From Doris montereyensis (Eukaryota > Mollusca > Gastropoda > Nudibranchia > Dorididae): 64,000 nt of DNA. Location of the stretch: positions 329,428 through 393,427 of the forward strand of contig JAXRKP010000133.1 in assembly GCA_037039925.1 (NCBI GenBank), read 5' to 3'. The position numbers and the translations under genes are program-made. Position 1 is the stretch's first letter. Every line of letters begins with the position of its first letter. Positions 24,801-37,400 of the stretch are shown one piece after another. The notes below the pieces were generated by a model. The model had not been told where the DNA came from, searched no databases, and saw only the letters and a program-made list of their open reading frames with translations.

Positions 24801-27397
24801 ATGTGATAAATTCTCAATGATATAAATGTGTGTGAAACATTGCTTTCATTTTCAAGCTTATGCTTTTCTTGTTTAGATAAAAGTGTTTTAGAAGGAAAAG
24901 AAAAGACCTCATATTCTAAAATTGAGTTCACTGTTTGGTCTTATGTCAATCTTTCATTTTTATACAAATTAATTACGTCATGGGTGAAAATGCTTCTGGC
25001 TTTTACAGATTATTTGTATAATTTGTTTCAGCTACATAGTTTGTGCATATATGAATGAACATAAATGAACAAACCCTTTTCTCCATATCAGCTTTGCCTT
25101 GTTCAGCCTGCAGTGCCTTGCGCATACCGAAAGCCACACTGCTTTCATAAAGAGTTTGATATGCTGCAATGGTCATTCTGATCTCATCTCGTACTCTCAA
25201 AAGCAGGAGTCCCCTCTCAGCACAGTTTATGGTGACCTGACGAATAAGCTCATCTGCAAAATAGAAGAAATGCTCTGTAATTCTCTCATAGTTTAAACTG
25301 AATTCCAGTATTCATATTTTTGCTATTTTAAAATCCAAATCTATGTGTCAATGAGCAAGCAATGTTGTGTAGACCAGGTAACAAAAGTGGAGCAAAACAA
25401 AAAAGAAACAATCAAAAGTAGATAAAGAAAATAATTGGTAAAATAGAAAGTATACAAGTGAGTAGAAATCATGCTTTTCAAGATATCAACATTAAGATAA
25501 GATAAGATAAGATGTCTTTATTTGTCCAAAAGGAAATTTGCTCTGGTCACGTTTCAAATCAAAATGAATAAATTACAATACAATTCATCTCTTTCACATT
25601 CTTTCTATCTTCCATTCTCAATTTCATTACTAAAATCAATACATTACAAAACTGGCATTTTAAAAAATGTTACATTATCCGATATAATTTGAATATCAAT
25701 AATTGTTTCAATGACAAAAAAACTTTCAAAAAAGTTTTATACTTAAAAGCCTTCAAACAGTGTAAGAAGACATCAGTAGCATAAAAATGGTTGATATTCC
25801 AAGCATTGCGCTTCTAAACAGTTACATAAAGTCATTCATAAATCTTTGTCTTAAAAAGAAGATCAAAGCATACTTACCAAAACATTGGGAATATAATTCA
25901 CGTCTCACTGGGCAGATACCAGTCTCCCGAGCTTGTCTCTGTTGAAGTCTACGGTCAAGTTCTTCCTGAAGATTGACAACGTCTAATCTTGTTGCTGGTG
26001 TGCTGGAGACTTGTTGTACCCAAAGTTGTCCATTCTCCGTCCATTCTCTATATAATAGAAGGATTTTATATTTACAGAATCATGAAAAATAAAGAAGTCA
26101 TAGAAATATGAACTTGAAAAATTATAAGAAAAATATGTTACTATATAAACAGATATCACAAAAGCCCTAAATATTGATTAAGTCCAGTATAAATGTGTGC
26201 TTGATTTTTTACTCTCATTTAAAAACAATCTAATTCTTATGAGAAGGAAACAATACATAAATTCTGCAAAATCACAAGTCAATCAAAATACATGGTCCAT
26301 GTTGTTTAATTTCATGCTGTAGCCTACATAAGCCTATTTTCAGATTCTCATAAGGCCTGTTTGTTATGGTCTTCTATTTCCTTCTAAAGTTGTTGTTACA
26401 ATCAAGTAATATGAAATGTTACCATAAAGTAATATTAAATGGGTATCTCTGCATCTTTTTATTTACATAAATTTGTAAAATAATTTTTTAATTAAAAGGG
26501 TTTCTTTTTCATCTCAAGCAAAATATTACACTTGGAACAGGAGGGATGCCATAGTCGGGCACACAGTGTGATTTTTGCTAAGATGAGCTGCCTGAATAAG
26601 CTCGGGTAGGTTGAGTGAGGGTCCAGGGTCAGGGATAGTAATACTGTGCGCTCGACTACGGCAATCTTTCCCAGTCTCATCTCTAAGTGGACGGTTTTGA
26701 TCGGTCAAGAATGGAAAGACACAATGGCTCTCACGTTTTATCCACTTGGTTAAAGTGCAAACGATACATAGCGAGTGGTTGGGAGCTTTAGGTCAGAGAT
26801 GGTGGTTGTGTGTGCCTGACTATGGGAGCACTTTCCTTCGAACCATTTAAAGAGCAATAATTGTTAAGATAAATACTGGCTCTCCTATGAAACTGTACCT
26901 GGGTGGTAAAATTGAGTTCAAAATTTCATCTGTTTGTTGAGCAGCCTTTGAATCAACCGCAGATGGTTTGCCTTTGGGTGGAGGTACAGGGACCGGCCCG
27001 GTGCTGGTTGGTGGAGTTGGACTGGCCTTCAGGGCCTTGGCCTGGAAAGGACCAAGAATAAAACTGATTAAAATATATCATGAGGAGAATCTTAATCCTA
27101 ATGTTATAAAATATCAAAACAGAATCCTTTTTCTCTCTTAAATTGTGTTAGAAGCATTCTATTTTATTCTATGCACACTTGTAAACTTTGCCTTTCTGCT
27201 GCTCAATTTGCTGCCATCTTCAGATGGGAATCAAACCCAAGTGTCAATGTGTACTTTGTCAAATTATTTATCTACACATGGCTCTTTCATATAATATACA
27301 TAGCCTACACATTAAAGTTAAATTAGTGACTTTCTTAAAGCTTGAAAGGGATTTAGTTGTGACATATACTTTGATGGTTATACATTTTCTTCTTCTT

Positions 27398-27452
<55 letters not shown>

Positions 27453-27485
27453 AACTTCTACTACCTCTACTACTACTACTACTAT

Positions 27486-27560
<75 letters not shown>

Positions 27561-28161
27561 CATTAGCATACTATAGCTATTATAACTTTCGTGTGAAGGA
27601 CTGTACAACAATTCATATAGAGTAAACAAAGAGAACCATTCGTGGTAACAACAACAAAAACACCCTGTATTATCTACATTATTCTTCAAATATTTAGATC
27701 TAGATCTATGTTGGATTTGTCCAGTTCATCGAAGAGAGAATTAGTCTTACCAAAAAGTCAACCACCCATTGTCAATACACTGATTACTGTGATTACAGGT
27801 ACCATTTATTTTGACTAAAAACTTTGTTTTAAATCCTATGTCACTCGCAAAGAAAATATTTAAAAAAAGAGTTTCCTGTTCAATGAAATATGTCCCCTGA
27901 CAAAAAGAAAAACAAACAAACAAATAAAAAAACCCATAATTCTACTCGGAGAAAAGCTCAAACATGCTCTCTTTATCATGAATTTCAGATTAGCCCTGTT
28001 GTGAGAAATTCGAAAGGATACTAATTAGTAATTACTTCGTCTTCTATAAATTAATATAAAAAAAGTAAAGCAAAACTTACTCGTGGTGTCTTTTTGTCTG
28101 TATTTCTGCTAACCAGGACTGGATTGTCATATTTGACAAGAGAAGCGTTTGGGGGAATCAT
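21830..28161 (-). CDS. DNALI1: Axonemal dynein light intermediate polypeptide 1 (p28 family), complete
   Basis: Inner-arm axonemal dynein light chain of the p28/DNALI1 family. It works in the cilium or flagellum axoneme, where it binds single-headed inner-arm dynein heavy chains (family knowledge). Exons on the - strand: 28161-28081, 27041-26899, 26047-25878, 25253-25075, 24722-24558, 21865-21830. All splice sites and phases agree with no indel. Total 257 aa, close to the 258 aa of human DNALI1. Hallmarks: N-terminal MIPPNASLVKYDNPVLVSRN; EILNSILPPREW across the exon 2/3 join; a highly conserved central block (RVRDEIRMTIAAYQTLYESS); a coiled coil from about residue 175 to 250; C-terminus QLEGIIAPKK. 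It is transcribed away from EMC2, with 288 bp between start codons. Confidence 0.96.
21866..24557. other. DNALI1 intron 5
   Basis: 2.7 kb of AT-rich intron with an A-run near 22974-22995. No exon or repeat family recognised. Confidence 0.6.
24558..24722 (-). CDS. DNALI1: DNALI1 exon 5 (coiled coil)
   Basis: 55 codons of charged heptad-like sequence ending EEIQFLKRTNQQLK; phase 0 in and out, donor gtaatt. Confidence 0.95.
25075..25253 (-). CDS. DNALI1: DNALI1 exon 4
   Basis: Most conserved block of the family: ELIRQVTINCAERGLLLL followed by the RVRDEIRMT segment. Phase 1 in, 0 out. The donor is AGG|GTTTGT, weaker than consensus. Confidence 0.95.
25495..25560. repeat. LINE/SINE-tail-like segment in DNALI1 intron 3
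   Basis: (gataa)n followed by gtctttatttgtccaaaagg and aaatttgctctggtcac, a motif common at 3' ends of animal LINEs. Low-level assignment. Confidence 0.35.
25878..26047 (-). CDS. DNALI1: DNALI1 exon 3
   Basis: Encodes EWTENGQLWVQQVSSTPATR, then a helical segment ending RRELYSQCF. Phase 2 in, 1 out; donor gtaagt. Confidence 0.95.
26545..26827. repeat. Fold-back sequence with three related arms in DNALI1 intron 2
   Basis: gatgccatagtcgggcacac at 26545 is inverted at 26643-26666 (actgtgcgctcgactacggc) and at 26809-26827 (tgtgtgcctgactatggga). Probably a remnant of a composite MITE. Confidence 0.5.
26899..27041 (-). CDS. DNALI1: DNALI1 exon 2
   Basis: Pro-rich linker AKALKASPTPPTSTGPVPVP, then DEILNSILPP. 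Phase 0 in, 2 out; donor gtacag. Confidence 0.93.
27389..27560. repeat. (CTA)n microsatellite
   Basis: About 170 bp of ctt/cta triplets with few interruptions, in DNALI1 intron 1. Frames of poly-Leu and poly-Val across it are artefacts. Confidence 0.95.
28081..28161 (-). CDS. DNALI1: DNALI1 exon 1 (coding part)
   Basis: ATG at 28161-28159; 27 codons, phase 0 out, donor gtaagt. Starts MIPPNASLVKYDNPVLVSRN as in DNALI1 orthologues. Confidence 0.94.
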
Positions 28162-28449
28162 TTTTACAAACTTCTGACAGAGCTACGAAATGAAATAAAC
28201 AGAGAGCTTGTCCTGTCAACATTCAGCCTCGTTGGTTGCCATGCGACAAAAGCAAAAGAATGCTAGTCATAATGTAACGATTCAAAATATTTAGATTTTT
28301 GCAAAATAGGAGGAGAAAAATAATCTATATGTATGAATATATAAATTAAAATAAATAAATTTGTATAACAAACTGTAATTTAAAAACATCGGTAAATATT
28401 AAATATTTCTTTCTAATCAGTTTTTGAGTTCTACATTTGTAAATTCAAA
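28162..28449. promoter_or_regulatory. Bidirectional promoter between DNALI1 and EMC2
   Basis: The 288 bp between the two divergent start codons must hold both 5' UTRs and core promoters, unless undetected non-coding first exons exist. No clear TATA box. It includes GTTGCC-A-TGCGAC at 28235-28247, a perfect left half and 4/6 right half of an RFX X-box, about 75-85 bp upstream of the DNALI1 ATG. RFX factors drive motile-cilium genes in animals. Confidence 0.6.
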
Positions 28450-28474
28450 ATGGCGAACCAAGTCAGCTTCGACG
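28450..28474 (+). CDS. EMC2: EMC2 exon 1 (coding part)
   Basis: ATG GCG AAC CAA GTC then a GTAAGG donor, phase 1 out. MANQVSFD joins in frame to [12 protein letters not shown]. The ATG sits in a good context (caaaATGG). Confidence 0.82.
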
Positions 28475-31400
28475 GTAAGGCAATCGGTGAAATGGGATTT
28501 AGAACTATTGATTAAGATAAACACATCAATATTGCTACGTTTGTATATATATATCTATTTTCTTTATGCAGTCTTTCATCTTTTCATTAACCAAAGTACA
28601 GATCTATTAGGTACATTTAACTTTATTTGGAACTGCCTTTCCATCTCTATCTGTCTGTGTGTGTCGTGCTCTGTATGCCGGCAGATACGGGACACCTAGA
28701 TTCTAGATTTAGAATCTAGTACTAAAATAAAGATGGATTTATAGTCTGTATACCCGCACAAGTGCAGGCTCACCAACTGTACATCATTTTATTCAGTCCT
28801 TAGCCTTATCAACTCCTGGGGGAGCTTGTATATTTAATATATTACACGTTGACTATCCCAGATATATGACTTTAAGAGATAGCAAAGAAAGTAAATTAGC
28901 ACAAGCCTGCTTGTTAGGCTTTTTTCGGCGTTTCGTAACGCTGGGCTAACACTCAGTTCAAACAAGATCTTTCTCTACGTATACTATTATAAACTATAGT
29001 GTCGTCGTGATTTCCAGCTACAATACTACGGTTCAGCTACAGCGACGACAATCTTTCTCCCCTGCATTACACTTGTTTACACGGACACTGGACAAACGTA
29101 GATTAATTTAATGAGAAGCAGCCGGGAGGGGATAATCACACTTTAGCACTGCCAAGATTTCGCCTCGAACACGATTACAAACTCAGTTTATGCTCATGAT
29201 ACTGGGCATAGTTCTGATAGCTCTCTCTTATTCTCTTTGCTATCATATGTAGATTGACAGAGCGTCGCGTGACGTATTTGAAGGGCCTCTCACTCTTATG
29301 TGTGTGTTCTCCAGCCATCGCCCTATTATTACTCCCACTTTAGCAGAATCGCTGACCATAGTAAATGTAGTGTAAAATACACTGCGGCGGGGTTAAAGTG
29401 GGAGTAATGATAGACTTTCTAGAAAGATGACTTGCACAAGGCAAGCGGCGCTTCAAGTCGTCTTCCTATTATTACTACCACTTAAGCACCGCTGACCATA
29501 GGCACAATAGTGGGAAATACATGGCGGTGTTGCTAAACGCTAGTGATAATACAGAGACAACTGACATGGTAAGACTTGGAAACACAAGAGCGGGGCATTG
29601 TATTGTTTGCCGTCCCCCCAACCCCCCTACACTTTCCTCGTGAAGATGATAAAACAGGGAAACAGAATCATTTTGAGGGGAAATAATACTATTACTATTA
29701 TTATTATTCCCCGCCATCAGGAAACGAGAATTGAATTGGTCAGCTATTTTGAAGAAGAATAAGAAGGCAGACACAAGGAGTATGGACGTGGGAACACAGC
29801 TTCTGTTAATGCAGGGGGCAAGCCCCCATGAAGCCCCCACTCTCTTCTCAGGTTAAACTATGACAATCTAATCAGAAAAATTTATCTCCGTCAGGCTTGA
29901 AGGAAATGGGTACACAAATGAAAATCGAAGAAGAATTTATCTCGTCAGGCCTGGAGGAGGTGGGACCACAGAACAGAGATGTAGGACAGGCCTCGCGGAG
30001 TGACGAGAATGTGATCGTACTTCAGCGCCTCCAAGTGCAGTATTTTTTTTGTCAGACTCGGTATTGGAAACTGGGATCAGTGAGAAGTGAGAGGAGAGGG
30101 TATCCACTATCATAGTAGGCTGGTCTGTATCGCGGTCAGTCGACCTGAGTCGATGTGATTGAGCACAGTGCACGTTTTTTCAGTGAGTTAGGTTGGCGAT
30201 ATATCGCAAACAGTATCGTTAACTATTTTCAAGCTCGATACTGCCTGGCAGTGCTAAAGTACGACTGTGCCAAGTAGCCTAGATCTACATGTATTGAGTT
30301 ATTAACCGGAAGATTTCGATAGCCGGCCACATCCAAGGGACATAAATTGAGATAAAATTTAAATGTTAGGACTATTCTAGGTCTAGATAAGTTTTTTGTA
30401 AGAGTAAGGGGGGAAAAAGAAAGAGCAGTGTTTCAGTTTCACGACGGGAAGAGTACCTCAGAAGGATTTTGGTAGTCTGGGCATATCCAAGGGACATAAC
30501 TGAGATAAAAGTTAGGACTTGGTTTGGTACTCCTTAACTCATAGACTACCCAAGGTCCAACACGAGATTATGGCGTGGGTACCCAAAAAAGTAGGGTGGT
30601 TATAAAAAGCCATAACTTTTTTATTTGTTATTATTTTCTCTTCATTTTTGAAACACAGTGTTCATAAGAGATCAAACTTTATATTGGCACCAATAAAAGT
30701 TGGTTATGTGTCATTAGTTAGTCTGCGTGGGGACGAGTGAAAGGATGAAATTGAGAAGCTAAAAATCTTTTTGGGTACGGGACACCATTCACACAATACA
30801 CTACTTCCGTCAATAAATAGATGAAAACAGTGAACTGGTAAACTGATCGAAAAGAGTGCGGTCTATGCTGTTTCTGACTACTAGATCTACTTGTAGTGCT
30901 AGTCGTAGTCGTTGTTTGTAAACAAATGCCAGGAAACGAGTTACATCAAAGGCTTGCACTGCCAGCAGTAAAAAAAATCATTAAAAAATCAACCAATCAC
31001 GCTAGAGAGCTTGTTCCGGTAGGATACGAAAGCAGAAGATGCTCCATACTGCGATCGCGTGTATGTGATCTTTCTATTGTTATGGCTCCCTGCCGTTCTG
31101 ATCACACGTGTGTGACAATCGTACTATGGCGTAAGTGTAGCGAGATTGCACCAGTGCGACAATGGTAGTCTATGAGTTAAGAATTGAATGTCCCGTGTTT
31201 GACCCAGACGTGAATGAATCTAAACAAAGTGACTGCTCCTAGCCAGGTGACACTAGTGACAGATGGTTTTTAATTCCTTTATACATACGCCAAATAGTGT
31301 TAACATCTGATATAAGTATTTTAAAGTATTTTATCAAGTATTAATGTATGCATCTATTCTGTTTTATGAGTTTAATTTTGGGGGAGACCCCACTGAAATC

Positions 31401-34400
31401 CCCCTCTTTGTTGTTCACTAGGTTCTCATATAATCCAGGGGGAAAGTAGCGTCAATCACCACTAAAAATTCTGGGTGTAATTGACAAGTCGTAAGCTGCC
31501 ACTGTCATTTCCGATGGTTTTCAGCGTTTTGTTGGTCTGGCTGTTATAGTTTTTAGTGCGTCTTTGGCTTGTATGAAGAATTATAAACATAGGATAACTG
31601 TATCTATAGGTATAGGCCTAGAACCTAGCACATACATGTATGTTCTTTTTCTGGAGATCAACGTGGGTTGTATTAATCTTAAAGAGGAAGAACATAGCTT
31701 TTAGCTGTCTCCATTTTTTACAAACATGCACATTCTCTTTCACCATTACACACTCAAGAAAGCATTTTGGTTAGATGACAAGACTCAATAGACTTTCTTA
31801 TAGATTTGTTACATTCTTCTCTCACTCAAGACTGCAACAAGGGGTGGTGATGGTGAAGACATCCGGCAACAATGTTGTTTTTTTTATTGATTGAGATATG
31901 TATCACACAGAGTATGATCTCCGTGGGTAAAATGACACATCTTTCTCAAATTTTCTCACAGTGATCAAAGAGAGAGAGACAATTGGACTGTCTGTCTGAC
32001 ACACCTATCGGGGGGGGGGGTAAGGGTGCCTAGAGCCGCCGAGACAGCCAAGAGTAGTTTGGTTAAGATCTCTATGCCATACACACCTGCATGACATGAC
32101 AAATTGTGTCACTGGAACGATGTGATTTATATTATTTGATTTTTCATAGTTTTAAAGATATAAACAACAAAAGGATTAATTCACAAAAAGAAGATATTTT
32201 CATGTATCATGTACACTATATTCCATGCCAAATAATTTTTGATGTGAAATAATATTTGTAATAATTGTTTTGTCATGACCAAAAATTCTGATTTCATCTT
32301 TCAGAGGCAAGGACCATACTAAAGAAGCATCGTGACGACCAAACACGAGATTCAGATCTGATTGTGTCGTTATGGGATGATGTTATTGAAGGAAGTGTGT
32401 ATAAACTTGGTGACGAAGGTGCGAATTAAAAAATATATATTTTCTTTTTTTGTGCAGCAGCAATCATAGAATTTTAGATATCCACACAATTTTATTTGAG
32501 AAAAATGATTTCTTCTTTTATTTGATGTAAAGCAACCCATTTGCCATTTGTTTTCTTTGAACGACATTGGCATTGATCGATTGACATTTGTTGTACTTAA
32601 AAAAAAATAATTTAACTATTACAATATTGTAACAAAATGAAAAGGGGTTTTTAGGTAGTTCCATTTTTGACTGAGAGTTGAGGTCATGATGGCATTGTAA
32701 AATGATTATTCTATCTTGCTATTTATTTTTTCTAATAGTTTCTGCTATTACTCAAAATGATGAACAAAGCTCTAAATCTACTTGATCTCCTTGGAGGATG
32801 GTTATAGGCATTGATGCTTTTAGTTTTGTATACAATCTGAATATAATTGATGAAGGAAATGTTAGTCTTGTTTTTGTCATTAGCACCACAATTTGAGTGC
32901 ATACAAATGATTTATATTAAGCCGGACTCAAGGGTGATTCTATTGATACCTTATTTATAAACAAACACATACAGCGCTAAATATGACTCCTTCAAATGAA
33001 CGAGGGATTTAAGATGTTTGAGGGTAACTACATTTCCCCATTTGTGAAATCTGCCTTTTAAAATTTTAATACGGTAGATTTTAATAGACCAACATTTTAT
33101 AAAGATTCGTTAATATATAGCAATGAACAGGTTTGAATTTTATCCCCTTTTGATTCTCATTCACAGGATGGCTTGTTTACGAGCAAGTTTGCACAGCTGC
33201 TTTTGATTGTCAGAGATACGACATAGCTGAGGTGATATGACATCAAGTGTTTCTATATGTACTTTCATTTAAGGGATGGGGTAGATAAGAATAAAGTAAT
33301 AATAAAGTTTATTTATATATATAGATAGCACCTTATACCGAACTCTTAAGATGTTTTACAATCACATTCACCCAATACAACATTAACAATGTCATAGGTA
33401 TTGCTGGTCTTAAAAGTTGTAAAACAATTTGCTACACAGATTAGTCAAATACGTTTGTAGAAGGGATTAATCATACATATAATGATATCATTTAAAAGAT
33501 CATGACATTTTGACAAGACCTTTGTTCCTCTCAACCTGAAGTCTATCACAATTTCTATGACATTAAATAGAACAGGGGGTTACAGGGCCAACCCCACTCT
33601 CCCCCAGACAGCATCTTAGTCTGTTATATTACCCCCGACTATATTGCTACTACTCCTGGGTGGAGTGAGAACAAATGTAGGGACACAATGCTCTGTCTAG
33701 CATGGTTAAGATGCGTTTTGATTGGAAATTTTGTGTACTGCAATCTAATGAACAAGCATGCCCGTAAATAATGCTGGATTATGATATCTCTTTATTATAA
33801 AGTTGGGTCTCTTGAACTTTGACTGCGGCAAACTCAGAAACCACTTACGGGTGATGTCAAGTACGATTATTATATCAAATTTGTACTCAATACTGAAGTT
33901 ACGCTGGCTTTTCATTGTAATGGAAATCGTGAAATTAGATCTAGTAGTAATAAAAGGTTTCGTGGATCGCAGGTAAAACAATCTTTTTCCAGTCATTAAA
34001 ATACAAGAGTTTATTCTCTAAGAACCTAAAACAGGCTATTTGAAATCTACATGCGAAATATAGAGGTTGTGGGTGCAGTGGTTCCTGAGTTTTGAGTCGT
34101 CAAAGTTTAAGATGTGCAGTTTTATATATACAGTTGTGACCACCAAATGTCAGTTTCGCCTAAATGCCCACAATCTCAGTGGAAACCAATTTTTGTTATA
34201 TAAATTGCCCCTCTAAATGCCCGTTTCAAAACCAAGATTTTCGCCTAAATGCCTGGTCTGAACAGCAACTGCAAGTTTTTATCATACATGTAATCTGATC
34301 GCTTATCTAATAGGGCTTATGCCCTGTCAACAATGTGCTATGCATTGCAACCACCCTTCATTACCTATCCATGGTAGGCCCTAATGTACTAAACGTTGGC

Positions 34401-37400
34401 CAATCTTCTCTTCATAACTCCACCCAATGTACAGCACAAGATCCTTTATTTTATGGGATCACTGGTTTGTCATCGGGCGAATAGAATTGAACTCCGCCCA
34501 CATCTCTTTCTTGATGTCGTAAGTGGCATGCAATCACCTGGCATCTTTAGACCGGGTACTCATCGTGATCGAGGGACAAGGTGTGAACAGTTTTATTGCT
34601 CCCCTGTCTGGCATTGGCCATATCCAATGCGACTTTGGGTCTTTGTGGTGAAAGACAGTCAACCCATCCGCGCGCTCACCACCTCAGTGTTAAAGAGCTT
34701 AGTTGTTTCCAGGTGTCCTTTTTTCTTGCATTAAATTCTTCGTACAATGGATGACTTTTCCAAAACAAACGATCTGGCTATGAATCTTTATCCTTGTCTG
34801 TCTGTTATCTTAATTTTAACATGAGGATTATAAATCGAAAGAGTTGAAAAATTTGTGTTAATTTAATATTCACACATTGGATGAGGCTTTTCTTCTTCCA
34901 GTTTTTCTCATCCAAATTTGCATAATTACTTAAAAATCATGTGATTGTAGTGTGGTTTATGCCAGTTAAGGAGGAAAGACTGGATCAGGTCCTTTTTCTC
35001 TTAGCCCCCATAGCAACAACTTGAATTTTGCAAAGCTGCATACAGATCTACATCTTAAAAATAAAAATGAATAAACCAGGAAATGATTTACAAAAGAAGC
35101 TTTAAATCCTGGACGAAATTGACAAGTCACTAGGGAAATCCAACTTCACAGAAATAGGCCTTCCCCAAATTGTTGCCCTTGACCTACTTTCGCCTTAATG
35201 CCGGTTTTGTCTGCTTCCCAAGCACCGGGCATTTAGGTGGTCACTACTGTATAGATATTTGATGTGGACAGTTGGCAGGTATTGCTGCTATGTCCTCACT
35301 CTTACTTCATTCCTTGAACTTCTTTACATGTCTTTCATCTTGCTTTTCCCTCTTAATTCACCCTGAGATCCTTGCATATGGTGTACTTTGTGAACTCCAA
35401 TAAATCAAGTAATCAAAGTATTGTATTTGTTAAGTTTATATCTTTGTTTTCATGTATTTTCTTTTTCTGCGTCTTCCTTTTTATTTTCACTATTGGCTTT
35501 TCCAAATCATATGGATTGGATTTGCTTAATAAAAGATATTTCTAAAATGTGTGTCTTGACATATTTCATACTTACGCATATGTCACATAGGTTTCATCTA
35601 TATACTTTATAATATTATTACTATTTATATCTCTCCTTATTTGTTTCAGCAATGTATTACTGCACTAGACAACAAGTTTCCCAAAAGCGTGCGGGTCAGG
35701 AGATTGCTTGGGATGCTGTATGAAGCCAGAGAAGAGTAAGACCATAGCACTGTTCTCATATTTCATTCTTTATCTTTCTTTCACTCTATGGCTTTGATTT
35801 ACTAGCTGTATAGATTTGGAATAAGAGGAACAAAACGTTTAAGGTAAAGCAGCAAGCTATTGCCAACATTTTGGGTTATTTTTGACACACCTTAAAACGT
35901 CAATTAATCCATCTGTTTTTAAAAGATCAAAGAGCAAATCAGTATTCAGTCTCTTTTGTGGAACTATGGGGTAGTGTAAGCAGTATTCAGTCTCTTTTGT
36001 GGAACTATGGGGTAGTGTAAGCAGTGTTCAGTCTCTTTTGTGGAACTCCGGAGTAAATTGGCTCTATTTTTTTATGTTTTATTACTCAGGGGTTATATGC
36101 ATCAGCGGCACTCTTAAGGGTTTTTTTGTTGTTGTTTTTTGGGAGGGGGTGGGGATGCTTTTTGTGTGGGTTTTTTTGTTTTTATTTGTCTTGGAATTCT
36201 ACATACTGACATTTGTTCACTGGCCTTTTTTCTCTCTATTCCATTGTAGATATTAATTTAGTGTTTCTCTCTATTCCATTGTAGATGCTAATTTAGTATT
36301 TCTCTCTATTTCATTGTAGATGCTAATTTAGTATTTCTCAAGTAAATTGTTCAACTGTCTTGGCTTGAACCCATGACTTTTCAATTGAGGGGGCCAACAT
36401 CTTGCCTCTCGACCACTGATTAAGGGATTGCTTCCTCCTTTTGCAAAAATCTAAACTAAGAATGAAAGAAAAATAATTTTCAGTGCTCTGTTGGTTTGGC
36501 CAATAAAATGGAAAGTGGCTGCTTAAAGTGTGTTTACATGGATTGTTATACTGTCATAGAGTCATTTTGATATATAAGTAAAATATCAACTTTACAATGT
36601 CATTCATTCTCAGATATGCAGAGGCTGAGGAGGAATACAAAACTATTCTAGAGAAAAGATGAAACAAATATGGTAAATCCTTTAAGTTGTTTTGCGGTTC
36701 AGTTGTTTTGTGAATGCTGTCATTTGTTTTCTTTTTTTGAAATTCATTCACATTTCAATTTCCCCCGTGAGGATTGTTTTTTTTTGTTGTTTTAGCTTTT
36801 GTTTTTTGAGAATTCATTTTCTTTAGCTGCTTCCTATTTTATCAACTATCTGTTTAATATTAATTGTGATAATTGAAGGAAAAGAGATATATATTTGTGT
36901 GACTCAATTCTTTCACTTAATTTGAAGTGATACAGGATTTACTGGTGAATTATTTTCAGTATGCACGGAAACGTCAAGTAGCCATACTGAAAGCAAGACA
37001 AAAGATTCCCGAAGCCATTCAAAAACTGAACGAATATTTGAAAGGGTAAGAAGACTCTTTTTTTTGGAACTTAGTGTGAATTATTTAAAAATACAACACT
37101 GTGTACTGCTGAAATGATAGAAAAATCAAGGCTCTTTAAGGTCGTTTCAAATTTTTAAGTGAATCAGTTTTTCTTTTCTTTCACTTTTTTATGTGCGTGT
37201 GATTTACACATGGAACATCTATTTTGATGTCAACTCATGTGCTTTTTCTTGAGTTCTATTCTTGAATTTGTCTTGTTTTTTCAAGATTTTGGGGGCTTTT
37301 TTGTTACACCTTCAACATGATTAAGACAGAAAACTGCATCATGTGATGTGTCATATTGTTAGACAGAAGACTGCATCATGTGATGTGTCATATTGTTAGA

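Noticed and set aside
30896..31168. Protein gene inside the TTAA-flanked element
   Set aside because: The 90-codon frame has no transposase motif and its end overlaps the terminal inverted repeat.
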